From NCBI GenBank assembly GCA_023411815.1, contig JAEYOJ010000045.1, positions 1-64,000 on the forward strand: a DNA stretch of 64,000 nucleotides. The letters run 5' to 3'. The DNA comes from Pseudomonadota bacterium. GTDB lineage: Bacteria; Desulfobacterota; Desulfovibrionia; Desulfovibrionales; Desulfovibrionaceae. Shown here piece after piece: positions 60,001 to 64,000 of this stretch. The stretch's first letter is position 1. Each line of letters begins with the position of its first letter. The translations under genes and the position numbers were made by a program. A model generated the notes under the pieces. The model saw nothing but the letters and a program-made list of their open reading frames with translations. It searched no databases and was not told the origin of the DNA.

Positions 60001-60118
60001 CTCGGGCCTGCTGGTCACGACCTTCCTGACCCTGATCGTGCTGCCCGTGGCCTACACCCTGACGGCCGACCTGCGCGCTTGGCTTAACCGCCGCCGAAGT
60101 CGCTCCGAGGAGGACTGA
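57041..60118 (+). CDS. RND efflux pump permease (HAE1/AcrB type)
   Basis: A GTG start at 57041 overlaps the adaptor stop (GTGA). The 1025-residue product has the normal length, with 12 predicted helices and two large periplasmic loops. The sequence starts ISRPVLTIVGVLVTAIFGIY and contains LTMLGLILAIGIVIDDAIVV, the proton-relay region around Asp-Asp, and at the C-terminus LIMLAGMATKNAILMLDYAG and APMGVAVASGLLVTTFLTL. It exports drugs, solvents or metabolites driven by proton flow. The substrate cannot be told. Confidence 0.94.
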   Translation: MIWNFCISRPVLTIVGVLVTAIFGIYGYYQMPVREDPDVEFPIVSVNVVFPGAEPEVVETEIIEPLEEEINTVEGLKTLTSTAREEVATVTAEFELWRDIDIAAQDVRDRVSRARRELPDGIEEPIIEKLDPDAQAVMWIALTGDTRWDEVRLSTYADEVLRQRLENLRGVGRIIIGGERRYAVRIRLDPLKLAAHRLTVQDVVEAVQANNVDIPSGRVESVAREFLVKTRGQFSEAEPFNELIVASRAGAPVRIRDVGQAVDGVENDRQIARFVGETAVGMGVVKLSGANTVSLAEGVRARMEELARDFPAGLGYQIASDESVFIEESIRDLLFTIVLTSGLVVLVVLLFLRTFRGTLIVGLAIPASLLGGLAAMNVLGFSVNTLTMLGLILAIGIVIDDAIVVLESSYRHLEQGADPVPAARVGTTEVAFPSIANTLSLAAVFIPVAFTPGLIGRFFYEFGLTVAATVIASTLTALTLTPMLCSRLLHRNHKRGRIFHALERGFEIFEAAYARSLDMAMAVRWLTILLALAAFGLGAFLFTRLSTEFQPEVDRAEFMISFETPEGATLRQTDLYAREIEKVLLATPEVRQFFLAIALSRGGGPGRVNDGISFVRLHRTNERARHQSEVMQELRREFARLPGGRAFVFSSGGSGIGGEGAPLQLVLQNPSIDALAAAQDQVMAWMSQRPDLIGVNTDLKLNKPQVEVNILRDKATQMGVSVLDLSNALRYLLGEPDISEIERANERYDVIPEVVGKGGMVPDDLKLIYVRNQTGDLISLDNLVELTESVGPSEIHHFNRLRSATVSASTPPGVALGDPLAALQDWLDENLPDDFSHEFTGQTRDFQESFFYLSITIVFSVIFIYLVLAAQFESFVNPLIILTALPLAGVGAAGALWLLDMPLGIYAFIGLIMLAGMATKNAILMLDYAGVLQARGEPARKAAVDAAHVRFRPVIMTTMSTVLGMLPIALGFGAGGEARAPMGVAVASGLLVTTFLTLIVLPVAYTLTADLRAWLNRRRSRSEED

Positions 60119-60122
60119 GCCC

Positions 60123-60416
60123 ATGCCCCGTCTCGTGCACATATTCCATCGCTTCGAGTTCAAGGAGGCCGTGGAGACCATCCTGGACCGCCACGGGATC
60201 GAGAGCTTCGTGCGCATGCCCATGGCCGAGGGCCGCGACAAGGACGGCAAGCACCACGGCTCGCAGGTCTTCCCCGGCAACATGAGCCTCGTTCAGGCCC
60301 TGGTGGACGACGAACGTGTCGATGATCTGCTGGAAGGCCTGCGCCGCTTCAAGGAATCCAGGCCGGCGCACGAGCACCTGCGCGTGGCGGTGGTGGCGGT
60401 GGAGCGGGACCTGTAG
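60123..60416 (+). CDS. PII-like small protein next to the RND pump
   Basis: The 97-residue product follows the pump gene by 4 bp. RLVHIFHRFEFKEAVETILD, FPGNMSLVQALVDDERVDDL and HLRVAVVAVERDL suggest a PII/ferredoxin-like alpha-beta fold, as in PG0541-type transporter-associated proteins and DUF3240. Such proteins may bind a nucleotide and adjust the transporter. The identity of the ligand is open. Confidence 0.7.
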   Translation: MPRLVHIFHRFEFKEAVETILDRHGIESFVRMPMAEGRDKDGKHHGSQVFPGNMSLVQALVDDERVDDLLEGLRRFKESRPAHEHLRVAVVAVERDL

Positions 60417-60490
60417 GCTTTTGGCGCACTCCGGCCCGCATGGACAAGCCGCCCCGGAAGTGGGATACGATTGCCGAGGATGAAACGAGG

Positions 60491-61417
60491 ATGACCCCAG
60501 ATCCAGCGATCCCACCCATCATCGAGGCCACGGACCTGTGCAAGCGCTTCGGCGTGTTCACCGCCGTGGACGGCGTGTCCCTGCGCGTGGAGCGCGGCGA
60601 GTTCTTCGGCCTGCTGGGTCCCAACGGCGCGGGCAAGACCTCGGCCATCCGCATGATGTACGGCTTCTCGCCCATCACCAGCGGGAGCATGCGCGTCTTC
60701 GGCCTGGACATCCGCGACCACTGGCGCGAGATACGCGGCCGCCTGGGCGTGTGCCAGCAGGACAACACCCTGGACACGGACCTGACCGTGGAGGAGAACC
60801 TGCACCTCTTCGCCGGCTACTTCGCCATCCCGCGCAAGGTCGCCCGCAAGCGCGCCGACGAGCTGCTGGCCTTCTTCGCCCTGGACAAGAAGCGCAAGGC
60901 CAAGGTCGGCGAGCTTTCCGGCGGCCTGGCCCGCCGACTCATCCTGGCCCGCGCGCTCATCAACGACCCGGAGCTGGTCATCCTGGACGAGCCCACCACC
61001 GGCCTTGACCCGCAGTCGCGCCACCAGCTCTGGGACCGGCTGACGGACCTCAAGCGTCGCGGGCTGACGCTTTTGCTCACCACGCACTACATGGAGGAGG
61101 CCGCGCACCTCTGCGACCGGCTGGTCATCCTGGACCACGGCAAGATCCTGGTGCAGGGCAGCCCGCAGGAGCTGGTGCGCAAGCACGCGGGCGGCTCCAT
61201 CATCGAGATCGGCAGCCCCGCGCCCGAGCTGCGCGCCTTCCTGCGCGAGCGGAACATCAACCACGACGACCTGGGCGAGCGCGTCATGGTCTACGACGGC
61301 GACCCGGCCCTGGGCGAGCACATCCGCCAGACCTTCTGCATGGAGCGCTGCATCTTCCGCGCGGCGACCCTGGAGGACGTGTTCCTGCGCCTGACCGGCA
61401 GGGAGCTTCGCGAATGA
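60491..61417 (+). CDS. ABC transporter ATP-binding protein, NodI/DrrA type
   Basis: I use the ATG at 60491, preceded by AAACGAGG; a longer frame from 60440 has a poorly placed site. The 308-residue protein has Walker A GPNGAGKTS, signature LSGGLARRL, Walker B LVILDEPTTGLDPQS and the switch histidine in LLLTTHYMEEAAHLCDRL. FGVFTAVDGVSLRVERGEF is common in NodI-like exporters. Its stop overlaps the permease start by four bases. Together they form an ABC-2 exporter. Confidence 0.9.
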   Translation: MTPDPAIPPIIEATDLCKRFGVFTAVDGVSLRVERGEFFGLLGPNGAGKTSAIRMMYGFSPITSGSMRVFGLDIRDHWREIRGRLGVCQQDNTLDTDLTVEENLHLFAGYFAIPRKVARKRADELLAFFALDKKRKAKVGELSGGLARRLILARALINDPELVILDEPTTGLDPQSRHQLWDRLTDLKRRGLTLLLTTHYMEEAAHLCDRLVILDHGKILVQGSPQELVRKHAGGSIIEIGSPAPELRAFLRERNINHDDLGERVMVYDGDPALGEHIRQTFCMERCIFRAATLEDVFLRLTGRELRE

Positions 61418-62193
61418 CAGGAAACCTTTCCCTGCGCCTGTTCCGCGTCTGGTGGCGCAACCTGATCGTCTACAAGCGCATCTGGCAGGTCAACTTCCTG
61501 GTGCCGCTGCTGGAGCCGGCCTTCTACATCCTGGCCTTCGGCCTGGGCTTCAGCGGCATGATCGGCGGCGTGGAGTACGCGGGTCTGTCCCTGAGCTACA
61601 CCGAGTTCATCGCCCCGGCCCTGGTGGCCACGGCCGTCATGTACAACAGCTTCTTCGAGACCACCTACACGTCCTTCGTGCGCATGTATTACCAGAAGAC
61701 CTTCGACGCCATGCTGGCCACCCCGCTCTCGCTGGAGGAGGTCATCACAGCCGAGATCGTCTGGAGCGCCTCCAAGGCCGCGGCCGCCGTGGCCATCATG
61801 CTGCTGGTGCTCATGCCGCTCGGCTACGTGGCCTTCCCTTCGGGGCTGCTGCTCATTCCCCTGGCCTTCCTGGGCGGGCTGGCCTTCGGGTCCATCGGCA
61901 TGTTCTTCACGGGCATCACGCCGAGCATCGACATGTTCAACCTGCCCACGTTCCTGTTCATCACGCCCATGTTCCTCTTCTCGGGCACCTTCTTCCCCAT
62001 CTCCGGCCTGCCGGGCTGGGCCCAGGCCGCGTCCCTGGCCTTTCCGCTCTACCATCTGGTCGAGCTGTGCCGCCTGCTTTCCCTGCGCGCCTCCGAGGCC
62101 AGCGCCCTGATCAACCTGGCCTACCTGCTGGGATTCACGATCCTGTTCGGCTGGCTCGGCCTGCGTACAATGCGCAGGCGGCTGATAAGATAA
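61414..62193 (+). CDS. ABC-2 type permease, NodJ-like
   Basis: A 259-residue membrane protein with six predicted helices, starting by ATGA overlap with the ATPase gene. RVWWRNLIVYKRIWQVNFLV, LEPAFYILAFGLGFSGMIGG and FFETTYTSFVRMYYQKTFDA match NodJ-type permeases, as does PLEEVITAEIVWSASKAAA-like sequence after it and LFSGTFFPISGLPGWAQAAS. With NodI it probably exports a lipid-linked saccharide, lipid or drug. Confidence 0.9.
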   Translation: MTGNLSLRLFRVWWRNLIVYKRIWQVNFLVPLLEPAFYILAFGLGFSGMIGGVEYAGLSLSYTEFIAPALVATAVMYNSFFETTYTSFVRMYYQKTFDAMLATPLSLEEVITAEIVWSASKAAAAVAIMLLVLMPLGYVAFPSGLLLIPLAFLGGLAFGSIGMFFTGITPSIDMFNLPTFLFITPMFLFSGTFFPISGLPGWAQAASLAFPLYHLVELCRLLSLRASEASALINLAYLLGFTILFGWLGLRTMRRRLIR

Positions 62194-62195
62194 GA

Positions 62196-62268
62196 GCAAG
62201 AGCTGGGAAGGGCGTTGCCCTCCCCAGACCCCACCCACCAGGGCCTTGCTTTGATAAGGCGCGCCCCT
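62196..62268. repeat. Dispersed hairpin repeat, family 2, unit 3
   Basis: GGGAAGGGC with GCCCTCCC, then CCCCACCCACCAGGG and CCCCTGGACTCGCG, the same order as unit 1 at 53995, with an extra insert between the last hairpin arms. Confidence 0.7.
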
Positions 62269-62284
62269 GGACTCGCGATGTTTG

Positions 62285-62319
62285 CGAAGAATGCCGGCAA
62301 AACCCGGCATTCTTCGTTT
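62285..62319. terminator. Bidirectional terminator between convergent genes
   Basis: A 13-bp perfect stem, CGAAGAATGCCGG (62285-62297) with CCGGCATTCTTCG (62304-62316), followed by TTT. It has the same GAATGCCGG core as the terminator at 54128 and lies in the same setting. Confidence 0.85.
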
Positions 62320-62384
62320 GTATTCTCAATTCAAATGCGGAACGTTCGGACTGGAGTCGCCGCGAAGCGGAACAAACTACAAGA

Positions 62385-62462
62385 ATGCGGGGTCCAGGGG
62401 GATCATCCCCCTGGTGGGTGAGGGTTCGGGAGAGGGCAAAGCTCTCTCCCGATTGGCTTGCG
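62385..62462. repeat. Dispersed hairpin repeat, family 2, unit 4 (inverted)
   Basis: GGTCCAGGGGGATCATCCCC, then TGGTGGGTGAGGGTTCGG and the hairpin GGGAGAGGGC with GCTCTCTCCC, containing a G-U compensated pair. It mirrors unit 3. Confidence 0.78.
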
Positions 62463-62468
62463 GGAATC

Positions 62469-63728
62469 TCACACGATCACCTCTCGCGGCCGCACGTCGG
62501 CGATGACGAAGCCGCTCTGGGGCATGGTCGGCATGCGGGTCATGCTGACCGTCAGGTCCTGCTGCGGGACGATGTAGTCCATGGACATGACCAGGAGGCG
62601 CACGGCCTCCTTCATCAGTTCGATGGTGATCCACTCCCCGGGGCAGCGGTGGTTCTCGAAAAAGTCGCCGCCGCCCTGGGAGATGAAGTTGAAGGGGCTT
62701 CCGTCCCAGGTGAGGAAGCGCTCCGGCCGGAACGTCTCCGGGTCGTCCCAGACCCTGGGATCGTGATCCGTGCCGTAAAGGTCCAGGAGCGCCCTGGCCC
62801 CTGCCGGGAAGTGGTAGCCCCGCCAGTCGAAGGGTTTGCTCACGCGCGCGGCGACAAATGGGAAGAAGGGATAGAAGCGCCGGACCTCCTGGACGAACAG
62901 CTCCAGCTCCCGGTCTTTTTGCCGGACCAGCCTGCGCCGCCAGTCCGGGTATTCGTAAAGGGCCAATGCCGCGAAGGTCACGAAACGCGCCACGGCCACC
63001 GTGGGCCGCAGGATATTGATCACCTCCACGGCCGCGATGCGCGTCTCCAGCGGCTTGCCGTCGAGTTCCCGGTGGAAGGCGACCGTACGCAGCGCGCTGC
63101 CCTCGGGGGGATTCAGCCTGCCGTCGCGCACGGCCTCTATGATTCCGCCGATCCAGCCCTCGGCCCGCTTGCGGGCCAGCCGGCCCTTCCAGTGCCGCGG
63201 CCCGACCGCGCCCGTATCGTCGATCATGGCCGCGAAGTCCTGCGTGCGTCTGCGGACATCGGATTCCTTCAATGGAACGCCGGTCCAGGCGCACACGGCC
63301 CGGCACATGATCTCCCTGGCCGCATCGAGGAGCACGACGCGGCCCTTCTCGGCCCACCTGGGCAGGGCGGCGCGCCACTCTACGGACATGATCCGCACCA
63401 GGCAGTCTATGGACTCGGCCGACATGAGCGACATGAACATGGCCTTGCGGTGCCGGTGCGCCTCGCCGTCCATGCCCTGCACGCCGCCCTGGCCGAACAG
63501 GGTCTTCTGCACCCGCAGAGGGGCGCCGCCCTTGCGCTGGAAATAGCGCTGGTCGTAGAAGACCTGGGCCGCCTCGGGACCGCGCATGCACACGGTCTTC
63601 TGGAGCATGAGCCTCGTCTGGAAGACGTCGCTGCCCAGGCGCTCGCAGCGCTTGCCGATGAACTCGTACCCGTCGCGGAACAACGCCAGCGTGCTCTCCG
63701 GCATTTTGTCGCGGGGAATGCTCGGCAT
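62469..63728 (-). CDS. Cytochrome P450, CYP152-type peroxygenase
   Basis: The 419-residue protein has the CYP152 (fatty-acid peroxygenase) signatures. In the I-helix R241-P242 of NILRPTVAVARFVTF replaces the usual acid-Thr pair and anchors a fatty-acid carboxylate. The heme loop GGGDFFENHRCPGEW has the axial C362 followed by PGEW. DPETFRPERFLTWDGSPFNF precedes it. Such enzymes use hydrogen peroxide instead of oxygen and a reductase, hydroxylating or decarboxylating fatty acids. In an anaerobe this could use or detoxify peroxide. The gene is convergent with the exporter genes. Confidence 0.93.
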   Translation of the reverse strand: MPSIPRDKMPESTLALFRDGYEFIGKRCERLGSDVFQTRLMLQKTVCMRGPEAAQVFYDQRYFQRKGGAPLRVQKTLFGQGGVQGMDGEAHRHRKAMFMSLMSAESIDCLVRIMSVEWRAALPRWAEKGRVVLLDAAREIMCRAVCAWTGVPLKESDVRRRTQDFAAMIDDTGAVGPRHWKGRLARKRAEGWIGGIIEAVRDGRLNPPEGSALRTVAFHRELDGKPLETRIAAVEVINILRPTVAVARFVTFAALALYEYPDWRRRLVRQKDRELELFVQEVRRFYPFFPFVAARVSKPFDWRGYHFPAGARALLDLYGTDHDPRVWDDPETFRPERFLTWDGSPFNFISQGGGDFFENHRCPGEWITIELMKEAVRLLVMSMDYIVPQQDLTVSMTRMPTMPQSGFVIADVRPREVIV

Positions 63729-63784
63729 GGGGGTTCATCGCCTCCTGTGTAAGAAGTCCACACGAACTGAAAGGGCGGCCCGAC

Positions 63785-64000
63785 TTAGGCCGGCACCTGG
63801 TCCTTCTCCTCCCTTTCCCAGTGGCGATGCTGGGCGATGGCCTCCACGAAGGCCTTGAGGAATGCGTCCATGTCCACCGGGCCGCAGGCGCTGACGACGC
63901 CTTTGTCCGCGGCGATCTGCCCGCACTTGCCCAGTTCGGCGAAGGCGACGCCCTTGATGTCCGAGGCCTGGAGCAGCTCGATGCCTTCGGTCAGGGCCGC
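63785..64000 (-). CDS. Partial protein of unknown function (right window edge)
   Basis: A frame without a start enters from the right edge and ends at TAA (63785-63787), giving 71 residues. They include LTEGIELLQASDIKGVAFAE, then LGKCGQIAADKGVVSACGPV and DMDAFLKAFVEAIAQHRHWE, with a basic and acidic tail. Coding pattern is good: GC-rich third positions and no stop. The family is not recognised. It lies 57 bp upstream of the P450 gene on the same strand, so it may share its transcript. Confidence 0.65.
   Translation of the reverse strand, partial: AALTEGIELLQASDIKGVAFAELGKCGQIAADKGVVSACGPVDMDAFLKAFVEAIAQHRHWEREEKDQVPA

Overview
The window reads as chromosome of a sulfate-reducing deltaproteobacterium of the Desulfovibrionaceae. 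It is GC-rich and carries the dissimilatory sulfite reductase genes dsrA, dsrB and dsrD followed by cbiA. It also has a hemerythrin-tailed chemoreceptor of the DcrH type and a very small ferredoxin that, from memory, is almost the sequence of Desulfovibrio (Desulfocurvibacter) africanus ferredoxin III. A close relative of D. africanus is my best guess; no 16S gene is present to confirm it.

Layout. 1-4.7 kb: end of an IS5-like transposase, lgt, a VKOR-thioredoxin fusion and a convergent two-component pair (sigma-54 activator and a small kinase). 5.3-13.6 kb: a shortened 6-phosphogluconate dehydrogenase-like gene, a lone phage-type CI/S24 repressor with a good promoter, a Mu GemA-like gene, a large secreted papain-family protease with a C-terminal sorting signal and its overlapping lipoprotein gene, an M48 lipoprotein protease and an MnmM-like methyltransferase. 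13.7-23 kb: a hybrid histidine kinase, a zinc-ribbon/CarD-like protein, a lone Lrp ligand-binding domain, a peptide-methionine sulfoxide reductase whose catalytic cysteine codon is an in-frame UGA (very probably selenocysteine), several small unknown proteins, an AMIN-domain protein and WrbA. 23.1-24.2 kb: a complete IS1595-type element. 24.3-36.8 kb: response regulator-TPR protein, cbiA, dsrDBA (minus strand), HEAT-like and TPR proteins, a YkgJ-type cysteine-cluster protein, the ferredoxin, a sensor kinase, and inositol-phosphate synthase.

36.9-49.3 kb: a CDP-alcohol phosphatidyltransferase and then a minus-strand block of eleven genes for an undefined surface or storage glycan: two sugar-nucleotide epimerases, a B12-binding radical SAM enzyme, four CgeB/GT4-type glycosyltransferases, a glycosidase-like protein, a histidine phosphatase, a methyltransferase and a GT9 glycosyltransferase. 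Many of these genes overlap by 4 bases, so they are probably transcribed together. 49.7-64 kb: a DAO-Rieske oxidoreductase behind three palindromes, an outer-membrane barrel, the DcrH-like receptor, an encapsulin with its ferritin cargo, an RND pump with a PII-like partner, a NodIJ-type ABC exporter, a CYP152 peroxygenase and a partial gene at the right edge.

Theme. Energy metabolism (dsr, ferredoxin) sits among genes for coping with oxygen and peroxide: Sec-MsrA, VKOR-Trx, encapsulated ferritin, the hemerythrin chemoreceptor, WrbA and the peroxygenase. Two dispersed structured repeat families fill the intergenic spaces. One is a ~90-125 bp palindromic element whose outer TAG is the stop codon of the neighbouring gene in all seven copies seen. 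The other forms nested hairpins between convergent genes. The strongest candidates for something new are the UGA-containing msrA, the stop-codon repeat family and the glycan cluster.
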